From Nonomuraea terrae (GTDB lineage: Bacteria; Actinomycetota; Actinomycetes; Streptosporangiales; Streptosporangiaceae), in NCBI RefSeq assembly GCF_004348995.1, contig NZ_SMKQ01000047.1:1-49371 (forward strand): 49,371 bases of DNA, written 5' to 3'. Below are positions 31,456 to 40,199 of this stretch, one piece after another. Position 1 is the stretch's first letter. Every line of letters starts with the position of its first letter. Under the pieces are notes generated by a model, which saw only the letters and a program-made list of their open reading frames with translations, did not search any database and was not told the DNA's origin. The position numbers and the translations under genes were made by a program.

Positions 31456-32640
31456 TCAGCCTCGCCAGGGGTCGTAGTCGACCTCGAGCGGCTCCTGCGC
31501 GGGCCTTTCCGCCTCCGGCACGTGCTGGAGGTTGACGCGGATGCGATACCACAGGCTGCTGCGCCCGCGCATGCCGTCGACCAGCACGTCGGCGGGCTCC
31601 AGCCGGGCGGCGACCTCGGGATGGCGGGCCTTCCACCGCTCGAACCCGGCCATCGCCTCGTCCTTGTGCTCGGCCCTGGCGATCTCGATGACCGGCTTGG
31701 TCTGCTGCCTGCGCCCGGCGCCCTTGGGCGCCTTGGGGGCGGGGCCGAGCTCCTCGGCCAGCTCCAGCAGGCCGTCGAGGCCGCCCGGGTGGAAGTCCAT
31801 GTCCTCCCACGGGTCGCCGGCCTCGGCCAGGCGCTCGGGCACGGTCTCGACGGTGAACGCCTCGGGCCGGCACCCGGGCACTTCGTCCCAGGTCAGCGGG
31901 GTGGACACGCGGGCGTCGGGCACGGCGCGCACGGAGTAGGCGGAGGCGACGGTGCGGTCGTAGGCGTTCTGGTTGAAGTCGACGAAGACGCCGTGGCGCT
32001 CCTCCTTCCACCACCGGCTGGTGGCCAGGCCGGGCGCGCGCCGCTCGACCTCGCGCGCCACGGTCTCGGCCGCCTTGCGCACCTTCGCGTACGGCCAGCG
32101 CCGCTCGATGCGGGCGTAGACGTGGAAGCCGCGTGAGCCGGACGTCTTGGGCCAGGCGACCAGGCCGTGGTCGGCGAGCACCTCGCGGGCGACCTGGGCC
32201 GTGGCGAGCACGTCCGCCCACGGGACGCCCGGCACCGGGTCGAGGTCGATGCGCAGCTCGTCGGGCCGGCCGAGGTCGTCGGCGCGCACGGGGTGGGGGT
32301 TGAGGTCGACGCAGTTGAGGTTGATCACCCACAGCAGCTGGGCCAGGTCGGTGCAGACGACCTCCTGCGCGCTGAGGCCCGAGCGGTATTTCAGCTCGGC
32401 CACCTCGACCCAGCCGGGCCGCTTGGCCGGGGCCCGCTTCTGGAAGAACGGCTCGTCGTCGATGCCGTGCGGGAACCGCTTGAGCACCATCGGCCGCCCG
32501 TGGACACCGCGCAGCGCCGCCTCGCCGACGGCCTGGTAGAAGCGGACCAGGTCGAGCTTGGTGTGGCCGGTCTGCGGGAAGACGACCTTGTCGGGGCTGG
32601 TGATGCGGACCTCGCGGCCGGCGACCTCGATGTCAGGCAT
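31456..32640 (-). CDS. Stand-alone LigD polymerase-domain protein (PrimPol)
   Basis: A 394-residue protein matching the polymerase/primase domain of NHEJ LigD. Archaeo-eukaryotic primase motifs are visible: LRIDLDP (metal-binding Asp pair), KTSGSRGFHVYARI (motif II) and GVFVDFNQNAYDRTVASAYS (motif III Asp). It lacks ligase and phosphoesterase domains. The C-terminal about 90 residues (KPVIEIARAEHKDEAMAGFE, then WYRIRVNLQHVP) extend beyond the usual 300-residue core. In actinobacteria such separate Pol proteins act with Ku and a separate ligase in end joining; neither is in the window. TATCGT six bases before the ATG indicates a leaderless mRNA. Confidence 0.88.
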   Translation of the reverse strand: MPDIEVAGREVRITSPDKVVFPQTGHTKLDLVRFYQAVGEAALRGVHGRPMVLKRFPHGIDDEPFFQKRAPAKRPGWVEVAELKYRSGLSAQEVVCTDLAQLLWVINLNCVDLNPHPVRADDLGRPDELRIDLDPVPGVPWADVLATAQVAREVLADHGLVAWPKTSGSRGFHVYARIERRWPYAKVRKAAETVAREVERRAPGLATSRWWKEERHGVFVDFNQNAYDRTVASAYSVRAVPDARVSTPLTWDEVPGCRPEAFTVETVPERLAEAGDPWEDMDFHPGGLDGLLELAEELGPAPKAPKGAGRRQQTKPVIEIARAEHKDEAMAGFERWKARHPEVAARLEPADVLVDGMRGRSSLWYRIRVNLQHVPEAERPAQEPLEVDYDPWRG

Positions 32641-32646
32641 ACGGTC

Positions 32647-32652
32647 ACGATA
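32647..32652 (-). promoter_or_regulatory. -10 box of LigD-type gene, leaderless
   Basis: TATCGT on the minus strand lies six bases before ATG 32640. TATCGTGACC is identical to the sequence ahead of the methyltransferase at 2355. Confidence 0.5.
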
Positions 32653-32687
32653 CGTGGCGGGACCGACAAGCCCCGGCAGCCGGCGGG

Positions 32688-33434
32688 CTACCGGTCGAAG
32701 CGGCCGTGGCGGCCGGCTCCTCGGGTGAAGCGGGCGGCGCCGTCCATGGCGTCGGGCAGCGACAGCAGACCGTGGCGCAGCTCGTTCCGCATCGCCTCGG
32801 CCTCGCTCAGCCCTTCCTGCTCCATCGCCGATGTGCGGTCGCCGCGCAGGCACGCCTGCGGGAAGCGGGCGATCTCGCGCGCCAGCTCCTCCGCGTGCCG
32901 CCGCGCGGCGCCGGTGGGGACGAGCCGGTTGGCCAGCCCCCACGCGTACGCCTCGGGGCCTTCGACGGGACGGCCGGTGAGGATCATGTCCATCGCCCGG
33001 GACGTGCCGACGAGCCGCGGCAGCCGTACGGTGCCGCCGTCGATGAGCGGCACGCCCCACCTCCGGCAGAAGACCCCGAACACCGACCCCTCCTCGGCCA
33101 CCCGCAGGTCGCACCAGAGGGCCAGCTCCAGACCGCCCGCGACGGCGTGCCCGGCGACGGCGGCGATGACCGGTTTGCTCAGGCGCATCCGGGTCGGGCC
33201 CATCGGGCCGTCGCCGTCCTCGCCGACGTGGTTGTCGAGCGCCTTGAGGTCGGCGCCCGCGCAGAACGTGCCGCCCTCGCCCCACAGCACCGCCACGGCG
33301 GCGTCGGACGCCTCGAAGTCGCGGAAGGCGTCGGCGAGCGCCTCGGCCGTCTTGCGGTCGACCGCGTTGCGCGCCTCCGGCCTGCTGATCACCACGGTCG
33401 TGACGGGTCCCTCGCGCTCCACGCGTACGCTCAT
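32688..33434 (-). CDS. Enoyl-CoA hydratase/isomerase family protein
   Basis: Crotonase-fold enzyme of 248 residues. Oxyanion-hole regions are GTFCAGADLKAL (about 55-66) and AVAGHAVAGGLELALWCDLR (about 92-111). The position of the catalytic Glu (WGVPLIDGGTVRLPRL) is occupied by the PLIDGGT segment, which differs from classical hydratases (usually E at GxxPxxGG), so the exact reaction is uncertain. GAGGAGG is well placed before ATG 33434. It is upstream of, and on the same strand as, the LigD-type gene (47-base gap), with which no functional link is evident. Confidence 0.85.
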   Translation of the reverse strand: MSVRVEREGPVTTVVISRPEARNAVDRKTAEALADAFRDFEASDAAVAVLWGEGGTFCAGADLKALDNHVGEDGDGPMGPTRMRLSKPVIAAVAGHAVAGGLELALWCDLRVAEEGSVFGVFCRRWGVPLIDGGTVRLPRLVGTSRAMDMILTGRPVEGPEAYAWGLANRLVPTGAARRHAEELAREIARFPQACLRGDRTSAMEQEGLSEAEAMRNELRHGLLSLPDAMDGAARFTRGAGRHGRFDR

Positions 33435-33531
33435 CCGGCCTCCTCGGCAAGTGTGCCGAGCGTACATTCGCCCGCCTGGCCCGGCCAGCGGCGCGGCGGT
33501 TCTGTCGGCGGCGTCCGGCATGATCTCGCGC

Positions 33532-35799
33532 ATGCAGCTGTCCCCCCAGGCGCGGAGCCTGCTCGAAGTGTTGACCGGCGCGGTGGAGCGTTTCCCGGAG
33601 CGGCTCGACGCCTCCCGTCTGAGCGCGTACGACCTCGGTGCGCTGCTGCCGGCCGCCCACCGCGTCGACTCCGGCCGCGAAGCCGCCGTTCTGGCCAGGT
33701 GGGAGGTCAGGAGTCAGCTCTTGGAGCGGCAGCCGCTGTTCACGCCGGCGGCCTGCGTCGACCTGTTCCACGCGCTGGTGGAGGACCTGGAGAAGCGGCG
33801 GGAGCCGCGTCTGTCCCTGGGGGTCGGCGCGCTGGTGCGGTGCCCCGAGGGAGCGCCGCTGGATCAGCTGGCGGATCCCGCCCGCGCGCTGGTGCGGTTC
33901 ATCATGGGCCAGGATCGGATCGGCGAGCCGTTCGCGCTGCTGGCCGCGGCCGGGCTTGCCGGGCTCGCCGGGCCTGACGCCGAGGTGGCCGAGCGGGTCG
34001 CCGAGGGGGGCGCGCCGCTCGCCGCCGCCGAGGTGGAGCTGCTGCTCGGCTGGGACGCGACGCAGCGGGCGCTGTTCATGGAGTCCGTCGTGCCCGCGGA
34101 CTACCGGTTCACCAGGGGGTTCGCGCCACTGCCTGACGCCCGGGAAAGGGTCTGCCACCTGCCCGGTTACGTGGAGTTCGCCCGGGCGACCATGGAGGCC
34201 GCCGAGGCGCGCGTGGCCGCGATCCACGCCGGGGAGATCCCCTACCTGGCCGAGAAGGCGTTCGACCACGCCGAGAAGGCGACCATCGGCCGGGCCGCCA
34301 GGGTGGCGCTCCGGCACGACGAGCCCTGGCTGCCCGAGCTGCTCGACTCGCTGCTGCGCAAGGTCGCGGTGGCGCCGACCCAGGCGAAGACGCTGCCGTC
34401 GCAGGGCGTGCTGTTCGCGATCGCCCACGCGGCGGAGGAATACCCCACGCCGGAGGCCGTCGCGTCGTTGCACGCGGCCCGGCGGGAGACCCGGCACGCG
34501 GGGGTGCCCAAGCAGCTCGACCGCATGCTCAAGCGAGTCGAGGCGGCCTTGGGCAACCGGCTGGAGGTGGCGTTCCGGCTGCCCGACGGGCGGGTGCGGC
34601 GGCAGCTGGGCGAGCACACCGCGGTGATCTCGACCGACGGCGCGGTCGAGCTGTCGTGGTGGCACGGCGACAGGAAGCTGAAGACGGTCCCGGCGGCGGT
34701 CAGGCGCGAGCACGGTGAGGAGGTCGCGCGGCTGCGCGCGCTGGTCAAACAGGTCAAGCAGCAGCAGGCGACCCTCTCCAGGGCGCTGGAGGCAGGCTAC
34801 GCCGGCGAGGTCGCGCCGCCCTACCATCAGCTGGCCGGCCAGCCGATCGCCGACCGGCTGATCTGGGAGTTCGAGGTCTCCCCCGGGCAGTGGCACAGCC
34901 AGCTGGGGCTGGGCGTGCCCGACGTGCCGGTGCGGCTGTGGCATCCGGCCCGCTCCTCGCCGGAGGAGGTCGCGTCCTGGCGGGAGGCCGTGCAGGAGAA
35001 GGAGTTGCGCCAGCCGTTCAAGCAGGCGTTCAGGGAGATCTACCTGCTGACGCCGGCCGAGGAGGCGACGGAGGCCCACTCCAACCGCTTCGCCGACCAT
35101 GTGGTCGAGTACCACAAGCTCTACGCCCTGTTCAAGCAGCGCGGCTGGCAGGCCGCATACGTCGGGCCGTGGGACGGCGGCGGCGACGGGGAGGCGCGGC
35201 GCGTCATGGCGGGCGGGCGGTGGCGGGCGTCGTTCTCGCACGGCTACGCCGACGAGGGTTACGCGTTGACCGGCGAGGTGCGCTTCCACCGCCTGACCGG
35301 CGACCGGTGGGAGCCGGCGCCGCTCGCGGAGGTGCCGCCGCTGGTGTTCAGCGAGGCGATGCGCGACGTCGACCTGTTCGTGGCCGTCACGTCGATCGCC
35401 ACCGATCCCGCGTGGCTCGACCGGGGCCCCGGCCGGCTGCACGGCCACTGGCGCACGACGTCGTTCGGAGCGCTGGCGCCGTCGGCGGAGGTGCGCCGCG
35501 ACGCGCTGGCCCGGCTGCTGCCCCGCCTGACCGTCGCGGGCCGCTGCACGCTGACCGACCGGTTCCTCGTCGTCCGCGGCGACCTGCGCACGTACAAGAT
35601 CCACCTGGGGTCGGGCAACATCCTCATGGAGCCCAACGACGCCTACCTGTGCATCGTCGCCGGTCCCTCCCGCGACCGGGTCTTCCTGCCCTTCGAGGAG
35701 GACGGCGGCCTGCTGTCGGTCATCCTGTCCAAGGCGTTCCTGCTGGCCGCCGACACCGCGATCGACGACCCGACGATCACCCGGCAGATTCGAGCGTGA
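33532..35799 (+). CDS. DUF4132 domain protein
   Basis: A large soluble protein of 755 residues. The C-terminal half (about 340-755) matches DUF4132 (QPFKQAFREIYLLTPAEEAT, LRTYKIHLGSGNILMEPNDA, IVAGPSRDRVFLPFEEDGGL). The N-terminal half is helical and repeat-like (HEAT/ARM style). Family function is poorly known; the historic E. coli member is MolR, linked loosely to molybdate regulation. ATG 33532 is preferred; an in-frame ATG at 33520 is possible. It is divergent from the hydratase, and its last 23 bases overlap the convergent acyl-CoA dehydrogenase. Confidence 0.8.
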   Translation: MQLSPQARSLLEVLTGAVERFPERLDASRLSAYDLGALLPAAHRVDSGREAAVLARWEVRSQLLERQPLFTPAACVDLFHALVEDLEKRREPRLSLGVGALVRCPEGAPLDQLADPARALVRFIMGQDRIGEPFALLAAAGLAGLAGPDAEVAERVAEGGAPLAAAEVELLLGWDATQRALFMESVVPADYRFTRGFAPLPDARERVCHLPGYVEFARATMEAAEARVAAIHAGEIPYLAEKAFDHAEKATIGRAARVALRHDEPWLPELLDSLLRKVAVAPTQAKTLPSQGVLFAIAHAAEEYPTPEAVASLHAARRETRHAGVPKQLDRMLKRVEAALGNRLEVAFRLPDGRVRRQLGEHTAVISTDGAVELSWWHGDRKLKTVPAAVRREHGEEVARLRALVKQVKQQQATLSRALEAGYAGEVAPPYHQLAGQPIADRLIWEFEVSPGQWHSQLGLGVPDVPVRLWHPARSSPEEVASWREAVQEKELRQPFKQAFREIYLLTPAEEATEAHSNRFADHVVEYHKLYALFKQRGWQAAYVGPWDGGGDGEARRVMAGGRWRASFSHGYADEGYALTGEVRFHRLTGDRWEPAPLAEVPPLVFSEAMRDVDLFVAVTSIATDPAWLDRGPGRLHGHWRTTSFGALAPSAEVRRDALARLLPRLTVAGRCTLTDRFLVVRGDLRTYKIHLGSGNILMEPNDAYLCIVAGPSRDRVFLPFEEDGGLLSVILSKAFLLAADTAIDDPTITRQIRA

Positions 35800-37495
35800 C
35801 CGCTCCGGCGAGCAGCTCGTCGAAGCGCTCCAGGTCCTCGGCGGGGCGGTCGAGGCCGCGCAGTGGGCCGGGGTCGGCCAGGTGGGCGGTGGCGTAGAGC
35901 CGGGCGACCAGGGCCTTGCGCCGGGAGCCGAGCTCGCGCTGCTCCCAGCCGGCCTGCTCCAGCAGCAGGGCGGCGGCGTACACGTCGGCCATGAGCTGGG
36001 CCAGCGGATACAGGCGGGCCTCGGCCACCGCGGGGTCGAGCGACGTCCAGGCGGTGACGGCCTTGCGCAGATCGTCGATACGGCCCCGGACGAGGTCGGC
36101 GGTGGCGTCGTCCCCCTGCGGCGCCTGGACGGTGGCGGCCGTCAGGCGGTCGAGGAAGGGCTCGTGGGCGTTCTCGCGCAGCATGGCGCGGCGCACGTCG
36201 AGGCAGAGGATGTGGTCGCCGCCCTCCCAGATCGGGTTGACCTGGGCGTCGCGCAGCAGCCGGGCCACCGGCCACTGCTCGATGTAGCCGTTGCCGCCGT
36301 GCACCTCGATCGCGTCGCTGGCCGCGGTCACACCGAGCCGGGCGGCGCGGAGCTTGATCAGCGCGGGCGCCAGGCGCAGCCGCGGGCCGACGTGCCCGTC
36401 GAACACCATCGCCTGCGCGGCCTCCACCTCCACGATCAGCTCGGCCAGCTTGCGGCGCATCAGCGGCTGCTCGATCAGCGGCCGGCCGAACGCCTCGCGC
36501 GCCCGGGCGTAGCAGATCGCCTCGACCAGCGCGCGCCTGGCCACGCCGAGGCCCATCATGGCCACGCCCAGCCGGGAGCCGTTGGTGAGCTTCATCATCG
36601 TGCCGAGCCCCGAGCCGGAGCCCTCCCCCGCCAGCAGGAACGCCTCGGCGCCGGTGAACTCGACCTCGGCGGAGGCGACGGACCTGGTGCCGAGCTTGTC
36701 CTTGAGACGGCGGATGCGCACGCCGTTGCGGCTGCCGTCACGCCGCTCCCACAGCACGAGGAACGGCGCCACCGCGCCCTCCGGCAGCCGGGCCAGCACC
36801 ACGAACGCCGAGCCGTTCGCGTTGGAGGCGAACCACTTGAACCCCGTCACCCGCCAGGCGTCGCCGTCGGGGGCCGCCTCGGTCTCGAGCGCGGCCAGGT
36901 CGGAGCCGCCGGTCCGTTCGGTGAACATCTGGGCGGCCTCGCCGGAGTAGAAGCCGTTCGCGAAGATCTCCCGGACGCGTTCGCGTACGTCCTCGGGCGC
37001 GTGCTTCTCGGCCAGGGAGACCACCATGTCCCCGCCCGTGCCGAGCGCGCAGCCCATGCCGATGTCGGCCTGGTCGAGCAGGTACGTCCACGCGGCGGCG
37101 AGCGCGGCAGGATCCGCTCCGTGGTCCCGCGCCTCGCCGGCGAACGACGGGGAGGTGAAGTTGTCCTCCATGAGCGCCTGCCGGGCGGTGTGGAACGAGG
37201 GCGGCATGACGACCTGGCTGATGTCCCTGCCCCACTTGTCGTACTTCTCCAGCCGGGGCGGGTTGCGGTCGGTCTCCTCGGCGCACTCGGCGACGAGGCC
37301 GCCCATCAACTCGCCCAGCCGGTCGAGCCGCGGCTCGGCCCAGGCGTATCCGGCGCCGAGGTGGCGGCGCATGAGCAGGCGCAGTGCCGGGTCGCAGCGC
37401 CACCAGTTGCGCCCGGCGGCGCCCTGGTAACGCTCGGTGGCGTAGCGGTCGCTGTGGTCTCCGCGGTCGAACGGTTCGATGAGATACCGGCCCAT
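35777..37495 (-). CDS. AidB-like acyl-CoA dehydrogenase
   Basis: Flavoprotein of 572 residues. The acyl-CoA dehydrogenase core contains FYSGEAAQMFTERTGGSDLA, VTGFKWFASNANG (FAD loop), GRPLIEQPLMRRKLAELIVE and SDAIEVHGGNGYIEQWPVAR. The extended N-terminal region (FHTARQALMEDN; GAGYAWAEPRLDRLGELMGG) and the 130-residue C-terminal helical extension fit the AidB/long ACAD subfamily, associated in E. coli with alkylation stress. Genuine dehydrogenase activity is not assured. It is the last gene of a probable three-gene unit (gap of 25 bases to the preceding gene). Confidence 0.85.
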   Translation of the reverse strand: MGRYLIEPFDRGDHSDRYATERYQGAAGRNWWRCDPALRLLMRRHLGAGYAWAEPRLDRLGELMGGLVAECAEETDRNPPRLEKYDKWGRDISQVVMPPSFHTARQALMEDNFTSPSFAGEARDHGADPAALAAAWTYLLDQADIGMGCALGTGGDMVVSLAEKHAPEDVRERVREIFANGFYSGEAAQMFTERTGGSDLAALETEAAPDGDAWRVTGFKWFASNANGSAFVVLARLPEGAVAPFLVLWERRDGSRNGVRIRRLKDKLGTRSVASAEVEFTGAEAFLLAGEGSGSGLGTMMKLTNGSRLGVAMMGLGVARRALVEAICYARAREAFGRPLIEQPLMRRKLAELIVEVEAAQAMVFDGHVGPRLRLAPALIKLRAARLGVTAASDAIEVHGGNGYIEQWPVARLLRDAQVNPIWEGGDHILCLDVRRAMLRENAHEPFLDRLTAATVQAPQGDDATADLVRGRIDDLRKAVTAWTSLDPAVAEARLYPLAQLMADVYAAALLLEQAGWEQRELGSRRKALVARLYATAHLADPGPLRGLDRPAEDLERFDELLAGAVTLESAG

Positions 37496-37520
37496 ATCCG
37501 CGAGTGTGGCACAGCCCGGT

Positions 37521-38552
37521 TCAGAGCGGGACGGCGAAGATCCCCCGCTTGTTGCGGAACTCGGTGAGGCTCCACAACGCGCCGTCCTGCACCGTCAGGT
37601 CCTCCGGGCCGATCGGGAACGGCCGGGTCTCCAGCTCGCCGTCCGCGTACACCAGCAGCTTGCCGTTGTGGGAGGAGGTCTCGCCGCCCTGGCTCAGGTA
37701 CCACCGGCCGTCGCGCGACGTGGCGCCCTGGATCTTGGGGTGCCCCAGGACGAAGGCGTCGTCGGGCTCGCCGCCGGCCAGGTCGAGGCCCCAGCGCGCA
37801 ACCCAGCCGTCCGGGTCGTCGCCCCGGAACTCGCCCGTGACGAGCTGCGGCGTCGTGGTGCTGCGGTCGATCGAGACGAACGAGAACCGCGGCCCCGGCT
37901 TCACCACCCGCCAGAAGTCCGTCTGGGGGATCACGTAGCGGTAGCCGAAGGCGTGGAACTTGCGGCCGTGGCGGCCGACCCGCTTGCCGTCGCCGAGGTC
38001 GTCCTGGGCGGTGCGCAGGTCGAGCACGTTGGCCAGGTCGAAGACCCGCAGGCCCCTGACGGTGTCGGCGACGTAGAGCAGGCCGCCGTGGCAGGCGATG
38101 CCGCCGGCGTGGATGTCGATCGGCCCGTACGAGCCGTCGGGCCGGGCCAGGACCAGCAGGGCGTGCCGGTACTTCAGCGTCTCGGGGCTGAGGAACGTGA
38201 CCCTGATGCCCCGCTCGCCGGCCTCGGGTTTGTAGTACCAGCTCGCCAGGAACACCGGCACGCCGAGCGTCCCCGAGTCGTCGCTGCCGGTCAGGCCCTG
38301 CGGGTACCAGTCGGCGGTGTCCTGGTCGCCCTCGTCGAAGGCGTACCAATGGGTGGGCTTGGGTTTCATGGATCCGATCGCCGCGGTGCCGGCCTTCGTC
38401 CCCGCGGTCCTGTTGGCCTCCTCCAGCACCGTCGCGACCGGCACGCCGCCGAGCTCGCCGGCCAGCTTGGCCGCCCCTTCCGCCAGGTCGTCCGTCGCAC
38501 GTTCCAGGGCAAATGGCGCTGTTTCCGTGGAAACCATCCCCGATGCCGCCAT
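37521..38552 (-). CDS. Uncharacterised protein, beta-propeller-like
   Basis: A 343-residue protein of unrecognised family. There is no signal peptide or membrane segment. Repeated short strands (IDIHAGGIACHGGLLYVADT, VRGLRVFDLANVL, FSFVSIDRSTTTPQLV, RWYLSQGGETSSHNGKLLVY and DLTVQDGALWSLTEF) suggest a beta-propeller, perhaps a sugar- or peptide-binding or lactonase-like fold. It lies between the GCS2-like ligase (60-base gap) and the AidB-like dehydrogenase (25-base gap) on one strand, so it may act in the same pathway. The N-terminal 60 residues are helical. Confidence 0.6.
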   Translation of the reverse strand: MAASGMVSTETAPFALERATDDLAEGAAKLAGELGGVPVATVLEEANRTAGTKAGTAAIGSMKPKPTHWYAFDEGDQDTADWYPQGLTGSDDSGTLGVPVFLASWYYKPEAGERGIRVTFLSPETLKYRHALLVLARPDGSYGPIDIHAGGIACHGGLLYVADTVRGLRVFDLANVLDLRTAQDDLGDGKRVGRHGRKFHAFGYRYVIPQTDFWRVVKPGPRFSFVSIDRSTTTPQLVTGEFRGDDPDGWVARWGLDLAGGEPDDAFVLGHPKIQGATSRDGRWYLSQGGETSSHNGKLLVYADGELETRPFPIGPEDLTVQDGALWSLTEFRNKRGIFAVPL

Positions 38553-38612
38553 AATTTCCTCACCTTTTCCGTTTCTTTACCAGTCTGGCGGAAAGGCGGC
38601 GACCGGGGCGAC

Positions 38613-40010
38613 TCAGGGCCACAAATGCACGGGCAGCCCGGAAAGCGCCAGCTCACGGTAGCGCCGGACCATCCGCCGCCGGTCGCCGCCGAACCGCTCC
38701 AGCGCCTCCCGCTGCCACACCGATCCGGTGCGCCGCAGCCGGGTCCGCTGCTCGATCACCCCGAGTGCCCGGTCGGCGTCGTGCGGCTTCACCCCGGCGG
38801 CCAGCAGGCCCTCCCGCGCTTCGGGCAGCAGCCGCAGTACCAGGTCGGCGGCCTCGAACTCGCCCTCGTCGCCCGGCCAGGACAACTTGGCGTCCAGCCC
38901 GCTCATGGCCGCGCGGTAGAAGTTCTGGTACGCCTGCGCGAACCGGTAGCCCGTCAGGTCGCGCTCCGCCTGCGACAACGTCAGCCCCAGCAGGAAGGCG
39001 GTGTTCGCGGCCATGTCCGCGCACGACGGCCCGGCGGGCAGCGCCCGCATCTCGATACGCAGATGGCCGCCGTCGGCGGGGTCGTAGACGGGGCGGTTCC
39101 ACTGCCAGACCGTGCCCTGGTGCAGCCGCAGCTCGGGCACGTCGTAGCGGCCGGCGTCGTCCGTCAGGTCCGGGAGGATCGGGTCGTAGTCGCGCACGTA
39201 CCGCTCGAACAACTCGTACGCGCCCTCCCGCACCCAGTCGGAGCCGAACGTGACACGCCCGTCCCTGCGCTCGCCCCGCTGCACGTCCCGGTCGTCGGCG
39301 GCCTCCTCCATCAGCGCGATCCGCGTCTCCTCCCACAACTGCCTGCCCACGAAGAACGGCGAGTTTCCGCACACCGCCAGCACCGGCCCGATGGCCAGCT
39401 GGGCGGCGTTGAACAACCGCGCGAAACGCTCCGGCGGCGTGCGGATGTGCACCTGCCAGGAGGTGTTGGCGCTCTCCAGGATCACGTCCTCGACCGACAG
39501 CTCCAGATCGTCGATCTTCACCAGGAACGGCTCCAGCCGCAGCCGCCTGATGCCCCTGCTCATGGCCCGGTAGCGGTTCTGGTCGCTCATCGCGCCCAGC
39601 GTGAAGTCCTCGGTGTCGAGGGTGGGCAGGATGCCGATGGGCACCGCTCCCCCGTGCTCCACGGCCTCGTCCACCTTGGTCATCATCTCCTGGACCTCCG
39701 CGGCCAGCACCTCGAACGGGGTGCCGGCCAGCGGCGTCGGGGTGAGGTTCACCTCGATGTTGTAGCGGCCGAGCTCCAGCACCACGCGGGGGTCGTCGAG
39801 CGACTCCTGGACCTGGCTGTTGCGCGGCAGGGGGCGGCCGTCCCCGTCGATGAGGAACAGCTCCAGCTCCGCCCCGATCGTGGCGGGCCCCTGGCCGAAG
39901 CCGGGGGTGTCGAGCAGCTCGCGCAGCACGGCGAGCTGCTCCTCCATACGCTCACCGAAGCGGACGTACTCCTCTTCGGTAAAGCGCTCCTTGTCCAAGT
40001 CTCGTCCCAT
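38613..40010 (-). CDS. GCS2-type glutamate--cysteine ligase-like protein
   Basis: Carboxylate-amine ligase of 465 residues in the GCS2 (YbdK/EgtA-like) superfamily. Visible features are TIGAELELFLIDGDG (ATP/Mg glutamates), ELGRYNIEVNLTP, the ESANTSWQVHIRTPPE region, LAVCGNSPFFVGRQLWEETR and GGHLRIEMRALPAGPS near the active site. Members make gamma-glutamylcysteine, ergothioneine precursors or other glutamyl-amides; the partner substrate cannot be read from sequence. The ATG at 40010 follows AGAGGGGGG; a GTG one codon earlier is also possible. First gene of a likely operon with 37521 and 35777. Confidence 0.8.
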   Translation of the reverse strand: MGRDLDKERFTEEEYVRFGERMEEQLAVLRELLDTPGFGQGPATIGAELELFLIDGDGRPLPRNSQVQESLDDPRVVLELGRYNIEVNLTPTPLAGTPFEVLAAEVQEMMTKVDEAVEHGGAVPIGILPTLDTEDFTLGAMSDQNRYRAMSRGIRRLRLEPFLVKIDDLELSVEDVILESANTSWQVHIRTPPERFARLFNAAQLAIGPVLAVCGNSPFFVGRQLWEETRIALMEEAADDRDVQRGERRDGRVTFGSDWVREGAYELFERYVRDYDPILPDLTDDAGRYDVPELRLHQGTVWQWNRPVYDPADGGHLRIEMRALPAGPSCADMAANTAFLLGLTLSQAERDLTGYRFAQAYQNFYRAAMSGLDAKLSWPGDEGEFEAADLVLRLLPEAREGLLAAGVKPHDADRALGVIEQRTRLRRTGSVWQREALERFGGDRRRMVRRYRELALSGLPVHLWP

Positions 40011-40187
40011 CACCCCCCTCTGTCCGCGTCACCAGATTTGACACCTCACCAGGGAAGTGCTCCGGCATCGCGCAGGTAGGCGCCGGTGGGGACGCCCTCG
40101 TCCTCTCGCGGACCCGCGCGAGTCCGCGCACCGGGGACCCGCCGGGATGCCGGCCCCAGGCCTTGCGCGACCTGCGGCGACTGGTTC

Positions 40188-40193
40188 TAAGCT
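40188..40193 (+). promoter_or_regulatory. -10 box of alcohol dehydrogenase, leaderless
   Basis: TAAGCT lies exactly six bases before ATG 40200. TTGCGC at 40163-40168 (19-base spacer) is a possible -35. Confidence 0.5.
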
Positions 40194-40199
40194 CGTGAG

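Noticed and set aside
31456..35604. A 1382-codon open frame on the minus strand
   Set aside because: Only the part from 32640 down is real (LigD-type polymerase). The rest is Arg/Pro/Gln-rich shadow of the hydratase and DUF4132 genes in high-GC DNA.
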